The translations under genes and the position numbers were made by a program. Shown here one piece after another: positions 44,901 to 55,936 of a DNA stretch of 58,288 nt. Position 1 is the stretch's first letter. Every line of letters starts with the position of its first letter. The stretch covers positions 1-58,288 of the forward strand of contig NKYR01000034.1 in NCBI GenBank assembly GCA_003184365.1, written 5' to 3'. The notes beneath the pieces are model-generated. The model was not told the origin of the DNA, ran no database searches, and saw only the letters and a program-made list of their open reading frames with translations. Origin of the DNA: Evernia prunastri (taxonomy: Eukaryota; Ascomycota; Lecanoromycetes; Lecanorales; Parmeliaceae).

Positions 44901-45772
44901 TCCAAAGTGATGCGATCGCCAAGAAGCATAGTACCACCAGTGAGGCCATCGGCGTTGGTGCTGCAATGGGAGCGCGGAGAGTAATTTTGACCCATTTCAG
45001 TCAGCGATACCAAAAAATCCCGAGTATGAGTGCTCTAGACGCTGGTAGCATCAAATTTGAAGATGCAGAAGATGTCGACGATCCGTTGGAGGATACGATT
45101 CAGCCGATTGAGGAGTCAACCCACCTTGTCAAATCCAAAGCTGAGGTCGACAGTATCTTAGATGTTTTAGATGATGTTTCTTCGCAAGCTCAAACCGAGC
45201 CTCATCCGCAGACGCAATCCCCCCAGCACGTCGGTCCGCCAGGTCCGCCCGGTCCGCCCGCAGCATCCTCCGCCAACACCCTAGCCCAGATCGTCGCTTC
45301 GAACATTAACCCCACCCCGCGGCCCCAACTCAGCGACATGAAAATCGCCGTCGCATTCGACTACATGCGCGTCAAAGTCGGCGAAATCATGCACCTCGAA
45401 AAGTTCACCCCCGCGCTGCGGGAACTGTACAAGGAGACCGACGACGAAGTGCGGGAAACGAAAGCCGCCAAGGAAGCCTTCTCGGACGACGAGAACGACG
45501 TGCTCAAGGAGGAGCAAGGAGGGGGCACGGTGGAGAAGACGGGCGGGTCGCCGGAGAAGAGGACGAAGGAGGAGAAGGCGGAGCAGGCGAGGAAGGGGCA
45601 AGTGAAGGCGGCGAGGAAGAAGCAGGAGAGTAGGGAGAAGTGGGAGAAGGAGAAGGGGGAGAAGAGCAAGGTCGGTGGTGGTGGTGGTAGTGTTGGTGCT
45701 GCTGGCGAGGGAGTGATGGAGGGAGTGGAGGCCACGGAGCCGGCGGTGGAGAAGTTGAGAGCTGTACAATAA
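41914..45772 (+). CDS. TRZ1: Long-form tRNase Z (TRZ1/ELAC2)
   Basis: Two exons (41914-44615 and 44695-45772; GTATGT...ACAG, joining KDPKL to RAAIRSATG) give 1259 residues. The enzyme cleaves the 3' trailer from pre-tRNA. The N-terminal degenerate metallo-beta-lactamase half starts near MHSYIQFITTPTSDTPGT. The active half has CLGTGSALPSQHRNVSATL, the metal site in ISHLHADHHLGL (near residue 790), then SYSGDCRPS, LLHEATFDDE and LTHFSQRY. The first 130 residues contain a Ser/Arg/hydrophobic start (MRYGITLSTSAIFF...) that looks like a mitochondrial presequence; the Met at 42304 would begin a version without it. The C-terminus carries a long Lys/Glu-rich and Gly-rich tail not needed for catalysis. 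Confidence 0.95.
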
Positions 45773-45899
45773 CACCACACCTTCAATTTAAGAGGGATAT
45801 CCCCCCATTTCCAATTCTCCAACCGCCCAACAGAATACACCTCGCCCTTTTCTTGTTTCCCGCACAATGTCCACATCGTAGGGTTTCGATCCCGGCCAG

Positions 45900-46215
45900 A
45901 ACTCCTCTTTTGGGTGAAAGATACCGGGAGATAGAAGATTGTTCGGGGGAAGATGCCGGGAGATAGGAGGATTTTCAGGGGAAGATGCCGGGAGGTAGGA
46001 GATTTTTAGGGGAATTTCCCCGTCATGGTGTGTGAGTGTAGGAATAGCAAGTCTGGATAGAAGGCGCTTAAAAGGGAAAACGTCTTAAGATATAAGCTAA
46101 AGAAAGGGAAACTGTCATAGGATATAAGCTGAATAAAGGGGAAACATTATAAGATATAAGCTGGACAAAGAGGAAACGATAGGATATAAGCTGAACAAAG
46201 GGAAAAAGTTTCAAG
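45900..46215. repeat. Two successive minisatellites after TRZ1
   Basis: About 45916-46015 has three units of roughly 40 bp built on GAAGATGCCGGGAGATAGGA. About 46071-46208 has four units of roughly 35-40 bp built on AGATATAAGCTGAACAAAG and GGGAAAC. A shorter pair (CACTTTCTGCAGGTAA and CACTTTCTATAGGTAA) follows near 46222-46268. Confidence 0.85.
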
Positions 46216-46470
46216 TTTAATCACTTTCTGCAGGTAATGCACTCTAGAATGTCACTTTCTATAGGTAACACCCCCTTGAACTAGGATCAAACTTCAATTC
46301 ACATCCCCTGACTTTTCTCCACTATATCTGCTATACTAAGTTAAGCAAAGCCAAGATCAAACGCTCGCTCGCTATCAAATGCCATTAGATAAGCCCGTCT
46401 AAAGCCATGAATGGAAATTTCCAACCAACTATACGCAATGCCTCTGCTCCGCTCCGCTCGCTCTCCGCAT

Positions 46471-49443
46471 CTATCTCAGACCAGGCGGTCTAACGCCCCC
46501 ATCGTAGATATCCTCATCTTTAATCGCAAAGTCCCCCTTCCAGCGCTCCGCCATGGGGATATTCTCCGGCTTAATGTGGCGGCACGTGAGCCCGTAGCGG
46601 AGTTTGCCCTTTGGGATCACGGTGTGCTGTGTGTGGGGGGTGTTTTGATTAGCTTTTTTGTTTGATTGATGGGAGGTTGTGTTACGAACTGTGACAGGTG
46701 GAGATAGATAAAGGAAAGGAAAGACAAGACAACAAGAGCGCCGTACCTCGTATCTCCGCTGCAGGTCCGACCCGTGCATCGCGACGATATCCCCATGCTT
46801 CACCGGCATCGTCAGCACCGCCGGCGCCGTCTTTCGGCCGTCCTTCTTCAGTTTCGCGAAGAAGGCCGCTTTGACGTCTTCGAAGGCTTGGACCGCGGCG
46901 CTCCGGTCCCCTTGCTTCTGCGCCCGCTTGAACATCTCTGCGAGCTTAAGGCGCTCTTCGTACTGGTACGTGCCGCGCTTCACTTTGGCCAGGAAGTCGT
47001 ACGTTTCGGCGGTCTGGTCCCGGCAGCAGAAGTAGAACTTGGCTTTCATGCGGATTATCATCTCGGCTTCGCCGCCGATGGAGAGGGTGATGATTGTTGG
47101 GCCGAGGTCGACTTCGCCGTCGTCGTGGTACTGTTGTTGATTGGAAATGTTAGTAATGATGTATAAACAGATAGATAGATGTGTGGAACAACGGGGGGAA
47201 GACTCACGTCGATCTTCTGCTTCTCGAAGTAGCCAAGACAGAGCAGCTCGTTGAACTCCTTGTAGGTGCCATCGTTCACGATCCTCTTCCCGGCCCAGGT
47301 CAAGCGGTTGAGGACGTTCATGATCACCGGGGGAGCTTCGCTGAAGGCTTTGGAGTTGACAGACACCACATACTTGTATGGCATCCCCTGTATCTGGTCA
47401 GCAGAGCCTTGACTCGATCTGTGGGTAACGCTTACATAGTTCATGGCAAAGTGTCTGACCAGCGACAGACCATCAGCTGCTTCGATGTTAGTATGCTTTT
47501 CAGAACCAAGAGTGTTTGTTAGGCCTACCGGACGGATCCCCCATCTTGAACCTCTCCAGCCCCAACTTCGTTTCCTGCAAGGCCTTGAGAATCTCGTCCG
47601 CACCCCCTGGCTCCCGGTTGATGGGCGCGTTTGCGTGGAAGTGGGCGACGATACTCCCACCGGGATGTCGTAGGTCGACTGACGCCAGAAGGCCGGCCAC
47701 TCCGTTTCGCGCTTGGTGACGGGTGCTGCGAACGTGTCGAACGATATGGCTTGGCCTTCGAACTCGAAGCCATGCTTTTCGACCAGGGATCTGGCATCGA
47801 AAACCGTGTGCATGATTGGTAGCTCAAAATCACAGGACTCATTGAAACCCCTCCACTTATCCCACTTCGTCCGCGAGTTGCATCTCCCACACTTTGGACA
47901 CACCATGCCTTTCCAAGCCGCGACCGATGTCTCCTCCTCTAGACCTGTACCCCTCGCTTCTGCAAGAGGTGGCTCTGGCTTGAGAAAGAATGGCGGCACG
48001 CGGTGTGCGGGCCATTCGGTGCGCTCGTTGAACCAGACCGGGTTGTATGTCAGCTCGGTGCAGATTTCACCGTCGATGCGGAAGTATTGCTTGCAATGTT
48101 CATTCAAGCACATCCATCCAGCGAGATAGATCTGCGAACACGAGCTCTCGCATGAGGTGCATGTCTGGCTTTGTGCCTTTGTGACATAATCACGCTCTGC
48201 TGGTGGCAACGGTGAGTCGTGGGCAGCAAACCAGCTTGGTTCCTGGAGATTGATTTTCTGCAGGCGCGTCCTGGTGACTTTTTTGCCCTGGACGTGCTCA
48301 GACCATATTCCGGTTACTATGTCAGTATGTCCGACGTTGTATCGATGAGGCATCTTCGATGGGCAATGTGGGTTCTTAGAACCTGTATTATGGTCAGCAT
48401 TTCTTTGATCTGCGCCATACAAAGGAAGGCTGATTCAACTGACCGATGATGATATTGACCGGCTCCTGTGCTGTCATGCTGTTCCTGAAGCATTCGACTT
48501 CTGCGCGAGTCGAGTCCTGATTGGTCTTCTGCTCCATCTTGCCGGTCTTCTCGTTTAGCTTATAGCCACCGCCACTGCCGTAAAGTCAGCATCGAGGTCA
48601 TCAGCTGTGGAGGTCATATTCTTATAATCTGGAGATGACAATCTCGTCGTCCATGTACCCTCGCTCATCGTTGTCATTGTCGAGTAGCCAGCCATAGCCA
48701 AACCCCTTGTAGTGATAGGTGCCAGATTTGACAGATTGGAACCAGGGAAGAGACTCGCACAGACTCTGGCGGTCCTGAAGCAAGGTCAGCTCTGACTCAC
48801 GGTACTGCCTGGAAGAGTGACTCACCTCCGCCCACACTTCAGGTTGTCCTCGCGGCGCAGGGAGGAATTCCTGGACGTTCGCTGCCGCAACTCTGGCCTC
48901 AGCTTTCTCTTTGGCGGTTTGTTTCCGCTGCTTCTTCGGCGCGTTGTCAGCGATTCCCGTTGCTGACTCGGATCCGTCAAGGTCTGGAGTATTGCTCGAG
49001 GGTGACTTCCGCTTCTTCGAGGTATCTTTGCTTGATTCAGGAGGACTTGCAGGCGCAGGCGTCATCTGGGCGCCTTGCAGAAGAACGCGCAGCTTGTCCT
49101 TACCCGAAGCGCTGACGAATCTACAATTGGCGATTCGGCGCTCAGGGGTCGCTGCAGGTCCTTGCAAAAGAGCGCGAAACCTGTTCTTACCCGAAGCGCT
49201 GGCGAATCTGCAACTGGCGATCCGGCGCTCGGGAGTCGCTGCAGGCTCATCCTGCACATAGTTGTCTTCCTCCTCCTCAAGGAAGATGTGACCACTCGAG
49301 CTGCTGGCGCTTGCCTCGTGCCCGTACCGCTCAGTCTGTTTCCGAGGGCGAGTTGACTGTCTTGAGCCCGAGGAATTGTCTCCAGTTGCTCCCATCGCTG
49401 GGTTGGTGGGAGATCCAGCTGCCTTGGCTGAGTTTGTCAACAT
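46471..49443 (-). CDS. AlkB-like 2OG-Fe(II) dioxygenase with Cys-rich N-terminal half
   Basis: Multi-exon gene with its ATG at 49443. The N-terminus is disordered and basic, with a tandem 29-residue repeat, then LLDNDNDERGYMDDEI. A Cys-rich region (CTSCESSCSQIYL...CLNEHC; CPKCGRC) may bind zinc. The dioxygenase core follows: GGSIVAHFHANAPIN, HFAMNYGMPYKYVVSVN, FNELLCLGYFEKQKIDYHDDGE (metal HxD), LSIGGEAEMIIRMK, KHGDIVAMHGSDLQRRYEH and LRYGLTCRHI, which holds the 2-oxoglutarate Arg. Such enzymes demethylate nucleic acids; the substrate here is unknown. Two oddities: a one-base shift is needed at about 47660-47663 (DIP to GGSIV), in a CCC/GGG context, and the junction between 48640 and 48570 has no clean GT-AG solution. 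The start and other introns are well supported. Confidence 0.85.
49073..49246 (-). repeat. In-frame 87-bp tandem duplication inside the AlkB-like gene
   Basis: Two 87-bp units (49073 and 49160) each encode 29 residues, beginning PAATPERRIA and ending LLQG. They differ at several codons, so the duplication is not a recent assembly artefact. Confidence 0.88.
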
Positions 49444-49859
49444 GGTAGCTCCTGAATTGGAAAACTGTTAGCTTTTGCTCCTACGGATGACCATGCCGAA
49501 GACCACGTGGAAGTCCAAAGATGGAAATGGATTTCTAAGCGTGGTGATGTTGGAGATCAAAATGAGAAACGGGAAGTGAGAATTATGTGGGGTACAAGCT
49601 GCAAACTGAATACACTCCCGTCCTCACTTCATTAGTAGCCTTGGCAACCTAGGAAACTGCAACATGTGACAGGTCTGCTCGAGGCTCGAAACCAAAAAGC
49701 GAACAGAAGCAGCAATTGAAGATGATGAGCAGCAAGCGGGAGGGACAGTTGGACTTACGTTGAAGCTGAGAAGTTGGAGCCTCTTTTCTGACCTGCACAG
49801 ACAACTCAAGATTAGCGACAGATGCCGTAGAAGCACCAAGATGTCAAAGTTAGAGGCGC

Positions 49860-50600
49860 TTTCGAAGATCGAGCCGAGAAGATGTAATCAAGAAGCAGAT
49901 GCTATGATGGACGAATGGAGATGCGCTTCTTGAGACCGAGGGCCAATGTCTTGTATTGAAGCTCGAGTCTCAAGATGTAAAGGAGAATATAGTGCTGGGA
50001 GGAAGGGCGACTTTGTAGTTGAGGGTGCCTTCTGAAGTCGAGAGTCAACTGCTTGTATGGAAGGTTGGATAGGAGAATGTAAAGAACATGGAGGTACTGG
50101 GAGGGAGGGGGTTTATATAGCATAAGATGCCTGTGGTGAAGGAGAACATGGATGAATATTGTGCGTGGAGATGCTTCACTCTACTCGCAGTGAAGCACAA
50201 ACGCAGGAGTGAACAGTTCGCCAAGGTGAATTTTGATGGGGAATACAGCTAAATGCTGCAGTGAATTCCATTAGTGGAGTGACTTCAGATGGCCAGTGAA
50301 GCCAAGAGGTGCAATGAATCAGGACCTGAGATGAAGCCAAAAAGGCAGAGAGGCAGTGTAGTGCAGTGACGTCAGATGTGCAGTGATAACAATGTGAGAT
50401 AAAGTCAAACGGGCAGTGAATCAAAGCACATCAATGAAGTCAAGCTCACAGGTGAAGTCAGGCAGGGAGTGAAGTCCAGCAACGCAGTGTGAATTTCAAA
50501 GCAGTGATGGAGCAAAACGCATAGTGATGCAAAGCACAAAATAAATCAAAAAGCATCTGTGAAGAAAAGCACTCTTAAATATCGTACCTGTCATGTCCTC
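49860..50600. repeat. Degenerate tandem repeats upstream of the AlkB-like gene
   Basis: About 49918-50110 contains two copies of a segment of roughly 110 bp (CTTCT, GAG, CAA, TGCTTGTAT, AGGAGAAT, GGTACTGGGAGG order). About 50180-50560 is built of short GCAGTGAAGTCA/CAGTGAAGCC-like units of about 25-35 bp. No credible gene is present. Confidence 0.65.
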
Positions 50601-50989
50601 GGCCCGTTCCTTCCCCCTTGTATATATTTTGATATTTTTGATATATAGAGTTGCTAAAAAAGAAGATGTAGTTCTTGATGATGCTATGTCAAGCAGATTG
50701 AGTGGTTTTTTGGCCCATTAAATACTTCCCAATGACTCTAAGTCGCACTAGCAAAATTCCTTCTCCTAGCCTAAATGACCATGTCACTGGCACTGGTCAT
50801 TCACAGGCCAATACCTTCACCAGCAAACTTGTTTGGTCTAAGTGATTGTACAATCTTTCAAATTCACCCTTGAAATCTCTCAATTCCCTGGTCTCTAGCC
50901 TGAAATAGTGAATTTGGCTAAGGTGGTCTCCTTTCTCCCAGCAGGCTCGCTACCAGAGAAGCTGGCAGTCAGATAGGTCTGTTGACGTT

Positions 50990-52390
50990 GGTAAAGCCAC
51001 TTGCATAGGGTTTACTGCCAGAGAATCTAGCAACTATGTTGTATTTGGGTACAGCACCCAATGTTGGGTCTTTGCATAGGGTTTGCTCCCAGAGAATCTG
51101 GTAGTTATTTGGAAACAGCATTTAATGGTGGGGTTTTGCACAGGGTTTGCTCTCAGAGAATCTGAAAACTATTTGGGTACAGCACTTAGTGATGGGCCTT
51201 GTTATAGGGTTTACTCTCAGAGTATCTGGCAATTACTTGGGTACAGCACTTAATGGTGGATCTTTCCACAGGGTTTGCTCCCAGAGAATCGGGCAGTCAT
51301 TTGGGTATAGCATTCAATGATGGGTCTTTTGCACAGGGTTTGCTTCCAGAATATCTTGCAACTATCTGGTTCGATACTCAATGATAGAGGCTCTTGCACA
51401 GGGTTTGCTACCAGAAAGTTTGATTATCTTATAAGTCGACACCCAATGATACAGTCTCTCGCGTAGACTTGCTGCCAGAAGTTTGGTAATCTCATGGGTC
51501 GGCACCCAGAGAGTTGGGCGTTCGTATTGGTGGAAAAATCTGCTGAAGCTGGAAATCATGGCACTGCTGGAGCTGAGGTATCTTACTGCAGCGGGTTTAC
51601 TACCGGAAGACATGGCAAATATACGGGTCCCTTGAGGTGGTAGCGTCTCTTGCAACAGGGTTCGCTGCCAGAAAGTGTTGCAACCATAGGATATAAGACC
51701 CACTAATACCTGAGATCGTGGGAACGGGGGAGCAGAAATACTCTTTCACAACGGGTTCACTACTCGAGAAGATTACAGTTGTACGGGTCTGTTGAAGATG
51801 CAGTACCTCTTTCAATAGGAGTTGCTATCAGAGAGTTTGGCAATCGTATGGTGCAAGGTCCATGAAAGCTGGAAATCCTCGAACTGCCAGACTTAGAGTA
51901 CCTTTTTATGGTACGTTTACTGCCAGAGGAAATCGCAATTGTACAGGTCCGTTGAGGGTGATAGAACCTCTCGCGACAGGATTTTACTCCCAGCGAATTC
52001 GGGAACTTGGGGAATCGAAGCTGGCATACCCTCTTATAGCAGGGTCGCTGCCATGAGGGGTGGGAACTCTAGCGGCAAAAATCCGTTAAGGTACGTTAAA
52101 CGAGAATTCGTTGAAGCTGACGGAGTCCCTTGTCGCGGGCTCGGTGCCAGGAGAAATGGGGTCTCCAGCGGCAAATATCCATCAACGTCAGTCAAATATG
52201 GACATGTTGAAGCCGACATGGCGCCTTGTATCAGGCTCGCTGGCCAGTGGCCGGAGACAAGGGGAGTGCAGGGGTAAAATTCCGATCGCGTCAGTCAAAT
52301 GTGAATGCGTTGAAGCCGAAAAGGCCCCTTGTAGCAGGCTCGCCGCAAGGAGAAACGGGAATTCCAACAGCATAATTTCAATTGCGTGGC
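50990..52390. repeat. Large minisatellite whose unit changes along the array
   Basis: From 51004 to about 51525, eight units of 64-65 bp (starts near 51004, 51074, 51138, 51202, 51266, 51331, 51396, 51461) share GCACAGGGTTTGCTCCCAGA, a GGCAATTATTTGGGT-like middle and ACAGCACTTAATG. From about 51540 to 52000 the units lengthen and diverge but keep the CAGGGTT-GCT-CCAGA core. From 52029 to 52390, three to four units of about 95-100 bp contain CCCTTGTAGCAGGCTCGC, AGGAGAAA, CCAGCGGCAAA, CGTCAGTCAAAT and GTTGAAGCCGA. No open frame shows domain content. Confidence 0.85.
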
Positions 52391-53606
52391 TCAACAGATG
52401 AGATGGCGGTCAATATGCAAGACACTCTCCTGGAACTCATCCTTCCTGTCCATTCCCCGTCCACTTGGCATTTCATTCACGATTGTCTGCAATTGGGACA
52501 CAACGCTGCCCAAGACAACAATTTTTCCGAGCGACGCGTGATCTATGAAGGGCGCGCAAAGCGTAGAGCAAGCAGGTAGACTTTTCGCCCCGCAGGCCAT
52601 AGCCACTGCGCTCGTTGCGAGACGTAGCCTGAAGCACATTTCCTTCACGAGCTCCATAAGCAAAACCAGTTGATAACCATCCCGAATTGCCAACTTCGCA
52701 ATGAGTCACTGTTGACATGATCTGGTGTTGAAGACTCCTTTGAAGCCAAGGCGCTGATGACTATCTCTGAGGCTACATCTGGCTCGCCTGGGAGCAGACT
52801 TGGATGCCGACCACCGCGCAAGACATACCGCTCAAAATTCATTCACGGGGCTACCTCATGCTTCACTCCAGGCTGATCCCGGTAATCAGAATGTAACAGC
52901 CCACAGCAGCACGAGCAAGAGCGAAATGCTGGAGATGCCTCGATCTCTTCATGCACTCAATCTCTACTCCAACCTGCCCTCGACGAGTTCGAGTTCGAGA
53001 AGCTCGCGGTTTAGGCGTCCGTACTGACAGATTTGGACGAGACGCTTGGCTGTGACCGATTATTTTGACAAGTTGAACGTGATCAACCCCGACCACTGAC
53101 CCTCGCTGTGCAGGGCTTGCTCATCAGTGAAAAGGTCATCTCTGTCAGGATCTGGCACGAACGGCTTCAATACTTAGCTATTCCAAGCCAATTCTTGTTT
53201 TCAGTAGACTTTGCAGCTCTAGCAGCTTATTTAGCTTTGAAAGGTCATCGACTCTTCTGAGTTGTGGCACAAACATAAGAGTCAGTCTTTCTACTCTAGA
53301 GTATGCACCTATGCTACATCTGACCGTATTGGGGTCCCATTGTCCTCAGTCTCGAAGACTGCATGTGAGAGTAAATTAGGAAAGTCATTATGCCTCTCCG
53401 AGCGAAAGTCAGTGCAGTTGTGTCTGCCGATTATTCGCCAAATCCTTCTGATTGCTCTCTCCCCAGTTCATAGCTTGTGCACGGAACTTATCTCAGGTAT
53501 GGCCGAATCGAGAATCGAGATATGTATTAGGGGACTGCAATCGCCGCTGACTCAAACATCAGAGCGCTCCTATTCTTAGCAGATTTCTATGATTCGCCTT
53601 CTCGCT
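52391..53606. other. Intergenic, no supported gene
   Basis: Short frames only. None has a recognisable domain or a plausible exon structure. Confidence 0.5.
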
Positions 53607-54650
53607 TCACCCAATCCTCCCTCCGTGACGCCAATCTCCTCTAGTCAGCTCCGCTTTTGCCATTTGCGCCTCTCCACTCAAATGGCTGTCTTCAAGAAGG
53701 GGCATTAAGTGCGTCTCCCATTGGCGAAAAAAATCAATTGGTGGTCCGTTTTGGCTCAGCTCAAACACCTTCCTAACCAGAGACCACGCCCAAGCCTTTT
53801 CACACTTATCGTCACTACACAAGGAGAGTATGAAATTGGGACTCTGCTGCAGCGCATAAAGCTTCTCGTAGTAACGGCTACCTTGCCTCGAGCGGGTGTC
53901 CCAAGGCAGCCCATGGTAAAGGTATTCTTTTACCCAGGAGAGGTCAATGAGATGGTCTCGGGGTATGGATTGTAGGTATGTTTGCCGTGCTGCGCTGAAC
54001 GCGGGGGGCCATTCGTAGAATTCAAGCAAAGATTTTGATCGGAGACTGGCGATATAGAGCGTGATGTTTTGAGCGTTGGCCTCTGCTGGAGACAGAGATG
54101 CGGAGCCGGGCTCAGACGAGGTTGCTGTCATACGTGAAAAGAAGCGCCCGAGCACCCCTTGACGGTGGAATGGTGATGGTGATGGTGATGGAGAGACATA
54201 ACTAGGCAGAGGTCCAGCTTCGGCGAGATTCTGTCTGATATCGTTCAGGGTCCAGATGGTAAGAATGGCGCGCGTACAGCGTGCGAGGAAGGCAGCGTAT
54301 GATGGGGTGGGCTTCATAACCGTACCGCAAGTCTTCTTCGCAAAGCTGATTGTTTCAACGTGACATTCGTACTGCGTGTTCGCTCGGCGAGCGAGCTTGT
54401 ACGCCTTTGGCAGGCGGGTCAGTGTTCTGAGATGGAAGTTCTGTTGGAGGCCATCTACGTCGGGTGGTGGCCAGTCAATGTCGATCGAGTAATGTCGCTG
54501 CGCGATGGACCTGCTGATGGACCTTTGATCAGATAAAATGAGGGCATTGATCCGGGAAGATACAAGACGGATGGAAAGGGTAGTAGGTGGATCGAGATGG
54601 CCGATGATTATCAGTGCGATCTCAGGGATTTGCAGAGGTGTCGTTGCCAT
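53607..54650 (-). CDS. F-box-like protein of unknown specificity
   Basis: This intronless 347-residue protein starts at the ATG at 54650 (MATTPLQIPEIALIIIGHLD). The first 45 residues fit a degenerate F-box: LQIPEIALIIIGHLDPPTTL, SIRLVSSRINALI. The remainder is rich in Trp, Tyr and Leu, with no leucine-rich or WD repeat that I can recognise; a Ser/Pro run (SPSPSPSP) lies near residue 155. It may be an SCF adaptor, by inference from the N-terminus only. It is unrelated in sequence to the broken F-box gene at 2897. Confidence 0.7.
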   Translation of the reverse strand: MATTPLQIPEIALIIIGHLDPPTTLSIRLVSSRINALILSDQRSISRSIAQRHYSIDIDWPPPDVDGLQQNFHLRTLTRLPKAYKLARRANTQYECHVETISFAKKTCGTVMKPTPSYAAFLARCTRAILTIWTLNDIRQNLAEAGPLPSYVSPSPSPSPFHRQGVLGRFFSRMTATSSEPGSASLSPAEANAQNITLYIASLRSKSLLEFYEWPPAFSAARQTYLQSIPRDHLIDLSWVKEYLYHGLPWDTRSRQGSRYYEKLYALQQSPNFILSLCSDDKCEKAWAWSLVRKVFELSQNGPPIDFFRQWETHLMPLLEDSHLSGEAQMAKAELTRGDWRHGGRIG

Positions 54651-55234
54651 ATCTTTCAAGATCTATCCGTGACATGTATACTGAGATAGTTCTCTCTATA
54701 AAGGTGCTAAGGGGTGGACGTACAAAGTCCCAGACACGCCAAGAAAAGTGTCCTAATAGGGCTGATTAGTGCAAATTCCACGGAGGCCCCTTGGCCGGCA
54801 CCGAAAGATCTCCGCGCTAGTATCAGCCCTACGAGTAATTCTACCTTACCTTATTATTCACTGGTTCACAGAAGAGTGACATCCCTAAGATACTCCAATG
54901 ATTGCATTACGATTGCTTAGTCTCTAGGACTTGAGCTAAGGCTTCCAGTATCATGATAATCGTTTTGTTTGATCGAGCTATTGTTGAACGGCTAAGAGCA
55001 TCGGTCGTCACCCCAGAAAATCATAACCGCCATGTCGTTGGTCTTCGAGGCACATTCACAAAGCATTAGAAAGGCACTCACATTCACATAAACTGCATGT
55101 TCATCGTTGAGATGATTTGGTGTCTTTAGCAAACTTGGATTTCATAAAATACGAGAAGGCTAGCCAAAGGGAAACCCCCAACGGTAGAAGAGAGTGAGGA
55201 GTTCGGGCATTTCGAGCATCAATTTCCAACAAAC

Positions 55235-55936
55235 TCATCCTCTTCTGGTCATCAGACTGCTCTGCTTTACTGTTTGATGTCGCCCTTTGTTCCATTCTCT
55301 CTTCTTTGCCAACCGCTTTTCACGTTCCTCCTTTGTTTCCCGAGCGCGACGTTTGAGTCTCCACTTTCTTGCCGTTTCCAGCCGCTTTGCTCGCTTCTCT
55401 ACTGTCTGATTAGCCATGTAATCGTGTTGGTACTCTCTCAATTTCCTCAATCTTTCTGCTCGCTGGCTGCCAGTCTCTTCAGCGCGCCTCTGACGAAGCC
55501 TCGCTTGCTTTTCTCGACTCTTTTCTTTGCGAAGGTCCCGGTTGACTTTGCTCTCCTGATTGGCGTGTGTCTGCTCCGTGGGCGTCTCGGCTTCGAGTTC
55601 TGAGGCTGATGTGGGTGTAGCAGAGCGGGTGTATGGATATTGTGTATGCATCCCGTCCTTCATCTCCGTGTCCACCTCCAGTGGAGTCATCGAATATTTT
55701 TTCTCCTCTGTTCTTGCATGGATACTCAGATGGAAGTCTTCACTGCTTAGACTCCTGGCATCAGAGCGTCTGGCATCTTCCATCATAGCATCGTCACCCC
55801 CTGCAACAAAGACATCAGCAGCATGACTCGAGAAAGGGAAAGGCTTGACCTGGGGCTCGACCGACGGAGGGCCACCCTGTTGGCGACAATGTTCTACTGA
55901 GTTAAATGCTTCTAAAACATTAGCATTATAGTGCAT
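55235..55936 (-). CDS. Protein with three 23-residue basic (STPR-type) repeats
   Basis: The open frame of 233 residues runs from an ATG at 55936 to the stop at 55235. Residues 1-130 are acidic, Ser-rich and disordered. Residues about 140-220 contain three repeats with an exact 23-residue period, each of the form (E/Q)T-xxx-R-xx-RL-xxx-R: EETGSQRAERLRKLRE, NQTVEKRAKRLETARK, RETKEEREKRLAKKRE. This pattern is that of the STPR domain first described in silkworm FMBP-1, which binds DNA. The first 11-12 codons lie inside the 912-bp repeat at 55902, so the true N-terminus is doubtful; an acceptor-like CTCAG just upstream of codon 13 allows another first exon. Function unknown. Confidence 0.65.
   Translation of the reverse strand: MHYNANVLEAFNSVEHCRQQGGPPSVEPQVKPFPFSSHAADVFVAGGDDAMMEDARRSDARSLSSEDFHLSIHARTEEKKYSMTPLEVDTEMKDGMHTQYPYTRSATPTSASELEAETPTEQTHANQESKVNRDLRKEKSREKQARLRQRRAEETGSQRAERLRKLREYQHDYMANQTVEKRAKRLETARKWRLKRRARETKEEREKRLAKKREWNKGRHQTVKQSSLMTRRG

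Noticed and set aside
50990..51525. CRISPR-like regular spacing of repeats
   Set aside because: Eukaryotic context; the intervals between conserved blocks are themselves homologous, not unique spacers, so it is a minisatellite.
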